Assembly (NCBI GenBank): GCA_015680685.1 | Contig: MNCI01006819.1 | Location: 80,774 to 144,773 of the forward strand | Direction of reading: 5' to 3' | Origin: Gnetum montanum | Taxonomy: Eukaryota; Streptophyta; Gnetopsida; Gnetales; Gnetaceae | Length of the DNA: 64,000 nt | In this document: piece after piece, positions 9,366 to 19,515 of the stretch | How the letters are laid out: each line of letters opens with the position of its first letter | How positions within the stretch are numbered: the first letter of the stretch is position 1 | Translations under genes and position numbers: made by a program | The notes under the pieces: generated by a model | Database searches by the model: none | Seen by the model: only the letters and a program-made list of their open reading frames with translations | What the model was told of the DNA's origin: nothing

Positions 9366-12300
9366 CTAAATGTAATACCGCTTCAGATATACATGATTTA
9401 CAGGGTTCGGTAGTTCATTGCCGTTGATGTTTGCTAGTCTGAAAGCTCCGTTGCTATATGCGTCGACCACCGAGAAAGGACCTTCCCAATTCGCCGAGAA
9501 CTTGCCTACCGGCTCGCGCACGGCTTTGAGGACTAGGTCTCCTTTCTTGATCAGATGCTGCTAAAGGTTGTGATGATGCTTCTGTCTCTGTTTATCTTGA
9601 TATTTCTCAATCGTATCAAGAGCCTGTATCCGCTTCTCTTCGACGGAATCCAAATCCATTATTCGAGCCTCGGTGTGTTGAGCCTCATTTATAATGGTGG
9701 AGAGGACCATTCTCAGAGAAGGAATTTGCAATTCGAGAGGTAGCACTGCTTTAGATCCGTAAACCAGAATATAGGGCGTACTACCTGTAGCTTTCCTACA
9801 TGTAGTACGGTACGCCCATAGCACATAGAGAATTTTATTGTGCCACTATCTCTTGTTACTGTCGAGCATTTTCTTGAGCAGATTGATGACTATTTTGTTT
9901 GATGCTTCAGCTTGATCATTTTCCTGTGGGTAATAGGGGGAGGAAAAAGACTGTCTAATGCCTAGGTTATCACAGAAGGATTTGGTTTCCGCGCTACTAA
10001 ACTGTGGCCCATTGTTAGTCACAATAGTCATTGGGAGACCAAATCTGGTGACTATATACTCCAAGATAAAATGGCAAACCTGTTGGGATGTGATTTTCCG
10101 CAGGGGGACAGCTTCTACCCACTTCGTAAAATACTCAGTAGCAGTAATAATGAAGCTATGCCCTGCAGAAGATTTTGACGTGATGGGTCCTATGATGTCC
10201 AGTCCCCATTGTTGAAATGACCATGTTATCTGCGTTGTATGAAATTCTATGGGTGACACGTGGATGAGATTTGCATAACGCTGACACGTGTCACAAGTTT
10301 TAACCTTTGTCAGGCAGTCTTTTTCCATGTGTGGTGAGTAGTACCCTAAGCGACGGATTTTTAGGGCCATAGCCCATGGTGCTACGTGGCCGCCGCACAG
10401 TCCCTCATGGACTTCGCCAACTATGTGTTGCGCTTGGTCTTTGTCAACGTAGGTAAGCAACACGCCATCAAAGGAGCATCTACAAAGAGTGCTGTCTCCG
10501 ATGATGACGTATTGCCTAGCCCGCTTACGGATTGCGTCTTTCTGTGCACGTGTTAATGCAGACGGTAGCTCACCCTGTAAAAGATAAGTTTTAATATTGT
10601 CGTACCATTCAGGTGTGCTTTCCTCGAGAAGAGAGGAGATTTACGCCACCTGAATGATAGGATCTGCGCAATCTGTAATTAATGCAGGACAAGTGTTAAA
10701 TAGGTGTGAAGGCACGTGTAAAGCCAGGGTGGCCAGTGCGTTGGCCAGCGTGTTGTCAGTGCGTGGGACGTGTTGGGTGTCGAAGGTCGTAAATCACCTC
10801 AGAAGATCTTTAGCCTGATCGCAGTAAGGCTGTAAACGTACAGATTTACAGGCGTAGACTCCAGTGATTTGATTTATGACAAGCATCGAATCGCCCCTAA
10901 CTGCCAGGTGTTGCACATCTAACTCGCTGGCAGTTAGCAATCCCCTGAGGAGCCCCTCGTACTCTGCTACGTTGTTCGTACAAGGGATGGTCAAGCGATA
11001 AGCGTGTAGATGCACATCCTTAGGTGATAGTGTAATAACCGCAGTAGCATTGCCACCTCTAGCTGTTGAGGCTCCGTCGAAATACAACGTCGCCTCGGGG
11101 TCTATCAAGATAGGGCTTAGACTATGTACATGTTCATCAGGAAATTCGGGCTCTATTGTGGCTTGGTTGTTAACCGGTGACGTTGCTAACTGGTTGGCTA
11201 TCGCTTGGCCCTTCGTAGAAGATTGGCCAACATAGTGTAGATCAAATTCTGCAGTGATAGCTTTCCAACGAGCGATCCTACTGCTTTCGTACAAATTATG
11301 CGTGATGGTCCTAAGGATGTTTTTTTTGCAAATAATGTTAACCTGGCTACGGAAAAGGTAATGTCTACATTTCTTAAGCGTAAAAACTAACGCTAGGCAA
11401 TTACGCTCTACTTCGTTATACTTCGTTTCGTACGCATATAAAGCATGGCTCAGGTAGTAGATAGGCACTTCAGACCCATCGTTCCTCCTTTGACAAAGCA
11501 ATGCTGCTAACTCTACGTCCGAAGTTGCGAGGTAAATGTAAAATGGCAAGTCCCTTTGTGGCAGGAAAACCGTGGGTAAATGTTGAAGTTCCTGTTTAAT
11601 GCTATCAAACGCACATTGGCAATCCTCCATCCATTCGAAATTAACCCCCTTCTTTAGCAAATGTTGCATAGGGTGCAGCTTGTCGGTTAATCTCAAGATG
11701 AATCGGCGTATGAACTGCAAGCATCCCTGTAACCCGCGTAATTGTTTAAGGTCTTTCAGAGGCGTTAACTCGACAATGGCTTTGACCTTATTAGGGTCAA
11801 CTCGTATGTCGGTTTTCGATACCACAAACCCCAACATGCGTCCGGTTTTGACTCCGAATACGCACTTCTTCGGGTTAAGCCGGAGCTTGTATTTGGAGCA
11901 TCTTTTAAGGACTAACTCCAGATCTCCTAAATGATCCTCAGACTTTAAAGACTTCACAGCTATATCATCTACATAATCATTCAGTCTTTCTAAGAGATAA
12001 TCGCTAAAGATGTATGTCATGGCCCGTTGGTATGTGGCTCCGGCGTTTTTTAAACCAAAAGGCATCATAGTGTAGCAGAAGGTGCCCCATAAATGTCGTG
12101 GTCAGTTGATGTTCTGGGTTAATGCAAATCTGGTTATAGCCTAAGAAGCCATCCATGAAGGACAGAAGCGCATGCCCAGCTGTTGTATCCACTAGCTGGT
12201 CTATACTCGGCAATGGGAAGTTATCCTTGATTGTGGCCTTATTCAAATCTCGGAAGTCTATGCAGATGCGTATGCTTCCAGTCTTCTTTGGGACGACTAC

Positions 12301-12834
12301 AATGTTGGATACCCAATCCGAGTAATCGACCGCACGGATGAAACCAGCCTGGTATAGCTTGGTGATTTCATCACGCATGGCTAGCACGATCTCTGGCTTG
12401 ATTTTGCGTGCTTTTTGCCTAACTGGTTTGATCTGTGGGTCTAAGATGATGTTATGTTGGATTAGCTTGGGATCTAGTCTAGGCATATCCTCGTATGACC
12501 ATGCGAAGACAGTGATGTTGTCTTGCAGGACCTGTGTTACGACATCGTGCATTTCTCGTTCTCACAAGGAACTGACTTTAAGCGTTTTAGCTTCGTCCCT
12601 ATGCATAACGATAGAGACCTCATCAAGGGGGTCTTCGGTTATGTCCCCAGCTTCCAGGTCTAGCGTGCGCATCAACTGTTCTGGCCATTCCGGGGACATC
12701 TCTGACGCGGCTATAGTTACGTCTTCTAAGGGGAGGTTAACGTCTATAAACGCAAGATCGAATTGCCTAACTACCTTTCCGTATGGGCCAGTTAGAGTTA
12801 AAGGTGTTCATAGTGTTGCGTCTATTTGTTTGTC
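9366..12834 (-). pseudogene. pol: pol polyprotein of element B (RT, RNase H, aRNH, integrase), with stops
   Basis: The best-preserved pol of the window, but broken. In coding order on the minus strand: N-terminal region and RT fingers (12,004-12,552), a shift near 12,085, RT palm with YVDDI, degenerate gypsy RNase H (YLATSDVELAALLCQ in place of the usual DAS box) and archaeal-type RNase H (LYFDGASTARGG, AEYEGLL) in one 424-codon frame (10,794-12,068), then a linker with TGA and TAA stops (10,794 and about 10,644), the integrase HHCC finger and core (9,846-10,463), and the C-terminus (to 9,366, ending KRYYI). The second catalytic Asp of integrase is Asn (TNNGPQF). The expected pol ATG is ATA. 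Most lesions fit C-to-T decay. It is not functional. Confidence 0.85.
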
Positions 12835-12842
12835 CTGCAAAA
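12835..12842 (-). promoter_or_regulatory. Candidate 3' splice site before pol (element B)
   Basis: The minus strand reads AGTTTTGCAG|GACAAACAA just before the pol start region. The match with A/E, C and D is the evidence. The sense intron it would close contains the whole antisense gene. Confidence 0.45.
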
Positions 12843-13259
12843 CTGCAAAGTGCGTAAATGATTAGAAAGAAGATGACGTGATGGCTAGCAAACATGGAAA
12901 GCTAACAGAATTTTGAATTTTGTAATGAAGTTGTAATTAATGCTACCAAATTACGAGGCGATAAGATGTGGTAGTTTAACGTCATTTCGGACAGCGGTGC
13001 GTGCGATATCAACCACATTAATATCTTAATTTTCAGGTTCTATTTCAGGAAAGTCTCGCTGAAATCGGATATCAAGTCGGTGATTCTCGCATACAAGTAG
13101 GCGGTTTTTTTTGTTAGAACAGACTGTTGGCTATTGTGCGTTCAAATTCGCGGGTATTATCTAGCAAGAGCAAGAAGAGAAGAAGATTTGAAGGTGCAAA
13201 GCTGTGTAAGTGGCGAAGCTGTGATAATGGCATAAAATCGAAGCTGTGATAATGTGATA
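12843..13259. other. Divergent intergenic region between pol and antisense gene (B)
   Basis: No coding frame is supported. It has one mini-hairpin unit at about 12,968-12,996 (AGTTTAA, CGTC-ATTTCG-GACA). Short direct repeats of GAAGCTGTGATAATGG at 13,205-13,275 occupy the place where exon 1 lies in A and D, so the B start looks rearranged. Confidence 0.4.
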
Positions 13260-16200
13260 ATGGCTATGATAATGGCCGTGGTCGAAGTGCGTGACCCGAC
13301 ACCTTTGAACCGGTAGGTCATTCTTTGCATGCTCGTGCTATTTTAGCATTTGTTCTATACAACGTTCTTCGCATAAACGAGGTTTTTGGGTTATGGAGCT
13401 TGCGTTACAGCGAGGGTTTGGTATGATTGCGTTTATCGCCGTTGTCAGAGACGGACCTTGCGCTGTTGCAAGGGTTTGGGCGATTTCCACATAGATGGCT
13501 AAGCATGATGTGTAACGTTTCTGTATTAATGATGCGACTGTAAATCTAGGCGTTGATTTATGTAGCGTGTTTTCTGTATAGTGTCATGCTGAAGCCTATT
13601 CTGATTATGTTAGACATCATTGGGGTTTTGTGTTGGGTAAACCCCATCGTCCCTAATGTCCCTCCTCTGCACACGCGAGTGCAGGGGAAGGCCATCTGGT
13701 TCCGGAAGGGGGCGCTGGAGTTTCTGCAGTTCTTATTGTGCAACTTTAGCATCATTGTGTGGTCTAATGTGACTGGTGATGTTGCCGGTGCCATTTTAGA
13801 ACACCTGCTGGCGAGGTCTGCACAGGGGATTTTGGCTTACTTGACAGAAAGGGCCATCGATACGGGTCGTCCCGAGGACCAAGCGCTCAGCGTCCGAGGC
13901 CTGAGGAGCTTATGCTGGATCTGGGAAATGGCCCGTTTCAGTTGTTATCATACATATAACACCCTGTTCGTGGCTCACCATGTTTCAACCTATTTCCAGA
14001 ACCCACAAGGCACGGTGTACTATGCGGGCGGGTAAGTAAATTCTGCCAACTATATTGTCTTTGTTAGTTACTGTTATAGTGTCTGTTATTGATGTGAAGT
14101 GTAAGAGAAGTCTATGTGCAAAGTGTAAGTTAAGCCTACGCTGTATGGTACAGGTTTTTCATACATGATAACAGGTTGATCAGAGATGGTGATGCGTTGG
14201 CCTGGGCTGAAACGGCAATAATGGTGTTTACCTCAACCAGCAATGTGCGTGCCGGTGTTATAGGGCAGATTGGCCATGAGATGCGTGAGTATCACATGCG
14301 CTACGAGCGTCCTTTTAAGAATTGCCGGGAACTCGGGTGGCTGCACGATGACTGGACCTTAGATTTGCCTCTTACGGTTGAGGACGTGCAGAGGAACCTA
14401 CCGCCATTCCCTTTGCCCTTCGGACCTGGTAAGGCCGTTGCATGTTCTAATGTTATTCGTGTAGTTGTGAGTTGTGGACATTACGTAAAGAATTTCTATT
14501 TGACTTGCATTTTATACTGTTCAGTCAGGAAATCCCGGGAGATTACCCTTATGATTTCTGGCCGCGAGGCGAGGGATGTCCTCTTCCATTACGACGATAT
14601 TAAGGACGCACAGCGCTGGCTCGACCACTCGATGGTCCCAATCGTGGTGACCGCCAAGATCCGGGTAGCAAGGCTAATGCACCTATTTTTGGCTACGACC
14701 CCTGATGTCCCCGCTAGTGAAATGATAGCCTTGGTCAACTCCTTCAACGAGAAGGCGGAGCGTTTTTACACGTGCGTGCATAACTTGCATGTAAGTTTCA
14801 ATATCAACGCTCAGCTCTTCGCGGACCTGTTTGGCATCCCCTCGAATGGCCTTCCCGTAAAGGCGAAAGCCAAGAGGAGCCCTAGATTCCAGGAGTGTCT
14901 GAAGGAGTGGGTGAGGATCCCAAAAGAGACCAAAGGGTTTCCTTGTGACAAATTCGAGATGGGCGCTACTAAGACACTGTATCCCCTTTTCTGGGCCCAG
15001 ACTTTCCCCAAAACCCTCTCACAGGCAAAGTTCTTTTCTATAGAAGAGACCCACATTATGCGAGAGGTTCTGGAGGAGGGAACCTGGTTCGATTGGGCAA
15101 ACTATTTTGGCAAGGGACTGCGCAGCGAAATGGTCAAGCTTCGCAAGAAGCTTGAGTCCCGCTTTAATGTGCATTACGCCTTTTTCATAGCTTGCCTCCG
15201 GCGGTTTGCTGAGTTTCTGGTCATCCAGAGGAATGGGGTTTGGGAACAGCAAGACCGAGACCAACTGTCTAGACCTTGGATTACCAACATTCTCAGCACT
15301 ACCCGTGGGCAGGATCCGCTGGAAGGAATCGGGGAGTCGTTGTCTGTAACGACTAAACGCTTGGTGGAGCCCCAAGTGCGAGGTCTCGACAGCATGGGCG
15401 GGATAATGCCTACCTACACCGGCGATGCCTCGCGAGGGAAGCGCATGGCAGAAGAAATTGTGGAACCAGCAGCTCAGCGCAAGAGGCTCTGTCTAGTCGA
15501 GGCCCCTGGGGGTAACGCAAGCCAAACTGTTGCGGTCAATGTTCAGCGGAATAAACTTCCACCTAGTAAGTGTGAAAGGATTGTAGTATGCAATGTTTTA
15601 TTTAGATGGTCTGGCATTATACGCTAACATGTGGTGGTGTAAACAGTAAAAATGACAGGGCAATTGACCCCTGAGACAGGGGTGATGATACTAAGCCGTG
15701 GGGAGGGGGCCTCAATTTTGGAAGAAGAGGCCCCAGCTGATAATATGAGCCGTGTGCAAGTTCCAGTGCGTGAGGAGGCCCCAGCTACTAGCGGGAGCCG
15801 TGCATATGACCAGGTACATGAGGAAACTCCAGCTACTGGGACTAGCGGCACACGGGATCACGTGCGTGAAGAGAAAGAGACGGAAGAGATTGGTGAAGTT
15901 GCCACTATCACTGGCAGAGGTAATGAGTGCATTAGCGTGTTTGCAAGATCTTGTTAATAGATGGTGTGTCTAACCAAATTACGCTACAGGGGAAGAAGAT
16001 GCATCTACGTCTGCTGCTATGAGCAAAATGTGGAGAGACTTCCCCGATAAATTTTCCTTCATGGAAGGCGTCGTTAATGACATGATCGAGCGTTTGGAGC
16101 GCGTCAAACCTGGTGCTAGTATGTTATAGCCGTAATGAGTTTGTGACATAATGTTTTAGTAATGTGTCATCCATATTGATGCTTGTTTTCTGTTAGGAGC

Positions 16201-17342
16201 TCACCTCCGATGGGATCCCGTGGAGCCCATTGATTTGGACACAGCGGAGCCCCCATCTGATGAGGCAGTCGTGCCACGTCACATTTATGAGGAAATGTGT
16301 AAATGTGCGTTACGCTTGACGTGCTCCGTATGGGAAAGTAGGGGCGTTAATGAAAGCCTATGGAAAACGCTGCAGCGGTCAGAGCAGAGGGTTGAGTCCT
16401 TGACCAAAGAAGTCGGGGACCTAAGGTCATGGTGCGAATTCCTACAGGCTCGAGTGACGGGGGATGAAGACTGGCGTACCGCTGTTATCGATCACTCCCG
16501 TTATTGGACAGCCATCAAGAATAGAGTACAGACTAGTCGGGCGTTAGTAGAGCAGAGGATGCAAATTGAACTTCTAGCTCAGAGAAGTCGGGACTGGAGG
16601 GACTACTGCGCCAGCGTACAGGAGTGGGGGCAGAAGGAGAAGGACCACAAGCACCTATATAAAAGGGAAAGTGCTGCTTATCGAAAACACTACCACGATT
16701 CTACCGTCAAAGCTCGATCCCTGGAGGTTTTTGTGGATACCATCGGAGCGTCTGAAGCTTTCAAGAAGTTTGAAGAGCAGGTGACCATAACTGCGTCCCT
16801 GGAGAGGGCAATGGTTTCCCCTGGGAATCAGGCTACAATTCCTATCTTCTTCCCGGATCCACCCCACTGGAGTAGCGTGGAGAAAGGGAAGGTGAAAGCT
16901 GGAGCTACGTTGGGCGAGGATGTGTGGCCAAACCTAACGGAGGAAGAAATTACGCAGCGCCTGTTGGTTGGCCTAGACAAGCTCCCCTTTGCTATGGAAG
17001 TAGGGCCGTCATGAGTAAGTTTATGCATGACTTAGTCGGAAAGTTCTCTGGCTTGTGTTGTCTACTCTAATTTTTGATGTTATTTGGGTTTATGTACCAG
17101 AAGAAGATAGGGAAAATACGCCAGCTGAGGGGCTGGGAGAGGAAACAGAGAAAGCAGAGGAGGAACGCAACGATGAAGAGCGTTCTCCTATGAAGCCAGT
17201 GCTGGAACGAGAGCCTCATGAAGGGATAATCTTTCATAAAGGCATAATTCCCAGAAACGATGGCCCACTAGAGGACGACCTTTTGGGGCTAGATCCAGAG
17301 TTAAGAGATACCGGTGACAGTGGTAGTAGAGGGAATGCGTAA
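13260..17342 (+). CDS. Antisense gene of element B, eight exons, FCP1-like N-terminus
   Basis: Exons: 13,260-13,312; 13,582-14,031; 14,154-14,428; 14,525-15,565; 15,647-15,919; 15,990-16,118; 16,197-17,014; about 17,101-17,342. Donors are mostly GTAAGT-like and phases are consistent. Residues about 20-260 resemble FCP1/NIF-type HAD phosphatases (KPILIMLDIIGVL, FLQFLLCNFSIIVWS, LRSLCWIW, YNTLFVAHH, then a LAWAETAIMVFTSTSNV segment), but the second Asp and the VDDSP motif are absent, suggesting a pseudoenzyme. Exon 4 (about 347 residues) is unrecognised. Exon 7 looks coiled-coil rich; exon 8 is acidic and ends DTGDSGSRGNA. A TGA is the last codon of exon 7 (CGA in D), giving about 1,012 residues. 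Exon 1 differs from the other copies and the exon 8 acceptor is altered. Function unknown. Confidence 0.6.
13456..13473 (+). other. Intron 1 stem-loop (B)
   Basis: CCTTGCG, loop CTGT, TGCAAGG, preceded by CAGAGACGGA and followed by GTTTGGGCGATT. A weaker copy (CTTGCG, TTAC, AGCGAGG) lies at about 13,399-13,416. The pair matches intron 1 of A/E and D. Confidence 0.55.
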
Positions 17343-17534
17343 TTATTATTTACGCAAAATTTTATTGATGTAAGGTCGGGTATTGTTCTGAATGACTGTT
17401 GATGAATTGTTATAAAGTCTAATCGATATTTGAAATGTTAATTAGTTTGTTGTTTGACTTTTTATGCTTTTGTCTGCGTCAGCGTGAAAATATATGTTAA
17501 GGATTCTGTCTAAGTGATATTGATGGGACGTAAT

Positions 17535-17790
17535 AACTAGTTTAAAGTCGTTGCGGGCCCGTTGCGTATTCCAGCGTAAATGGTTATAGTATGAAATACT
17601 GCGTTACTAGTTTAAGGCCATTGCGAGCCTGTTGCATATTGTATAGCAAGCGTAAATAATGATAGTAGATAACTTCGGATGACTAGTTTAAGGCCGTTGT
17701 GGGCCGACTGCGTAACTACGTACAACAGTATGAAGAGGTTGATTTTGTATAACTAGTTTAAGGTCGTTGCGGGCCGACTGCATAAATTGT
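17535..17790 (+). repeat. Type II mini-hairpin array of element B (four units)
   Basis: Four units about 70 bp apart of the form ACTAGTTTAAGGCC-GTTGCG-GGCC. The four-base arms pair and the loop is close to GTTGCG. The array lies where the antisense gene (plus) and protease (minus) converge tail to tail. Confidence 0.75.
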
Positions 17791-17955
17791 AACAAAAATG
17801 TAATCCTGTATAAATGCGTGAAGTAATGTGAAAGCGTAACTAACGTGGGTACGATAAAACACGCAAAAAAGTGCAAAGCGTAAACACAGAAAGCAAATGT
17901 AGCATAAAATTATGTTAAAACAAAAGAAGCTGGTAAATGGGGAATGTGCTAACTT

Positions 17956-17961
17956 ACAAGA
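17956..17961 (-). promoter_or_regulatory. Possible 5' splice site after protease (B)
   Basis: The minus strand reads TCTCTT|GTAAGTT, a good donor shortly after the protease stop. I could not find the same donor in A/E, C or D, so this is a weak candidate for the start of the pro-RT intron. Confidence 0.2.
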
Positions 17962-17990
17962 GAATGGTGGTGCACGCAGAAGACCATTGT

Positions 17991-19505
17991 TCAACCGTCG
18001 ATATGCAATTGTCTCTTAATGGCCTTTATGTTGAGCGCTGCGTAAGGGCGAGGAGGCTTGTGGTTTGACTCCTCTACGCTGTCATCCAAAAATGGCAGGT
18101 CGGCCCAGGCTACACCATCGTCATTATTGTCAGTTTTTTTAGGGGCTTGGAGATGGGACTGATCGTCAGTTGTTTCAATCTCCGAACCCCATTCTTCTTC
18201 AATGTTATTGATAGTCCTGGGGGTGACCTCGTCACCGCGTATGATGACCTCCCCCTAGCATAGGGCAGGTGTATCTCTTGGTGTATCAGCGAAGAAACTG
18301 CCCTCAGCTGGGCTAACCACGACCTCCCTAAGATCAAGTTGAAACTAGGCATCTCCTCGATAACTAAGAATGTGGCTTCAGTTGGGAATTGATCCCCCGC
18401 CACAAACTCAATACACATCGTTCCTTTGACTTGAACCCGTGCTCCGTTGAACGATTTTACGCAGGCTGTCGTCGTGGGAGTGATCTGGTCGACCAAGCCC
18501 AGCCTATCCACTATGGAATAAGGAACGACATTAGCAGCTGCACCATCATCCATGTGCACCCTCCGGATCCGGTACTGGCCGACTCGGATGGTAATGAACA
18601 TAGGCTCAATCGTTACTTGACCTTTCTCTGGGTCGTCTTTGACGGACTCATCAAGAAAGGTCAGTGAGGTAGGCTTGGGTTGTTCAGCTTTGGAAGGAAA
18701 CATGACAACGTGTATCGCTTCCTCTTCTGCTGGTAGGTTGCCATCCACTGATATGGATGTTAGCATGTGTACCATAGCCTCATGGTGTTCTCGAGACGTC
18801 ATCAGTAAGTCGTACAGGCTCAGCGTTGTGTTATTTTGCTTAAGAGCTTGTTTGACTTGCATGAATGCATCGAGGAGGTCCTTCTCTTGGCCAGGTTGTT
18901 TATCCCCCTTGTCCTCCTCCATTTGGCCCAAGAGACGGATCTCTCGAGGCGGAGCGGTGTCAGTGGGAGGGTCATTCCTTTTCCTGCCAAGAGAAGGTGG
19001 CTACGTTTCTGTACCTTTAGCCTGCTTCTGAGGCATAGACAAAGGCACAGAGGCCAGGGGCCTGGGCTTAGGGAAGCCGAGCGTAAGGTGGTCTTTTGTT
19101 GCATTAATTGTAGTGTCCTCCTCCTTTCGCTTAGGAGGCAATAACTGGTTATTTTGACCGGAGGTCTACCCCTGCGTGAGAGGAGCAGGCCGTGGTTCTG
19201 GCATCCTGATAATGAAGGGTGCTCTAGGAGTGGGCACGGATGGAGCCGCGGCTTGAGTACTACCGCATGACTGAGGGCGTACTCGGGAAGGTGCCCGTAT
19301 GATGAAAGGTGGCCATGAGATCCCACTGGCTGCCGATGAAGTAGTTGGCCCCTTTGGTGAGCTGGCGGGCACGCGCAAAATAAAAGGTTGTTTTGGCGGT
19401 CCCTTACGCTCACCGTCCGTACTCACCACAGTGATTGTATAAGGATCGTAGTTTACGTTCAATGGGTCTTTATATACATGCAGTTAGTTTACGTTCAACG
19501 GGTCC
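17991..19505 (-). pseudogene. pro: Protease and gag-protease linker of element B
   Basis: On the minus strand the linker (19,166-19,462, ILRVPASSPKGP, low complexity) leads into a 273-codon frame (18,110-18,931) with an aspartic protease. It has the catalytic triplet in MDDGAAANVVP and the second signature LILGRSWL, then HLPYA. A shift near 18,255 breaks the C-terminal tail, which otherwise reads to a TGA at 17,991 after RPYAALNIKAIK. The retropepsin would cleave the polyprotein. Upstream gag is missing because of the junction near 19,505. Confidence 0.8.
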
Positions 19506-19515
19506 TTATTAGACA
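19500..19515. other. Recombination junction between elements B and A/E
   Basis: Left of this point the minus strand is the gag-protease linker of B (compare the AACGGGTC and TACACATG stretches in A/E near 23,350). Right of it the plus strand is exon 5 of the antisense gene (AGACAGGGG onward; compare B near 15,670). A deletion from B into A/E explains the switch. Confidence 0.65.

Larger units (their letters stand above)
6342..19505 (-). mobile_element. Tat/Ogre-like LTR retrotransposon B, 5' end deleted
   Basis: Minus-strand element, left to right: 3' LTR (6,342-7,723), polypurine tract, 3' region with a repeat-encoded frame, type I array, pol, antisense gene (plus strand), type II array, protease and the end of gag. 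It stops near 19,505 inside the gag-protease linker, where sequence switches abruptly to exon 5 of the antisense gene of A/E. The B gag, primer site and 5' LTR are missing. The five bases before the LTR (CCTTC, 6,337-6,341) would be one copy of the target duplication; the other copy fell in the deletion. B keeps far more CpG than its neighbours, so it looks younger. Confidence 0.75.

Noticed and set aside
18820-19413. 197-codon minus-strand frame overlapping the gag-protease linker of B
   Set aside because: It is a second frame of the low-complexity linker; the real frames are those ending in the protease and in ILRVPASSPKGP, which match D.
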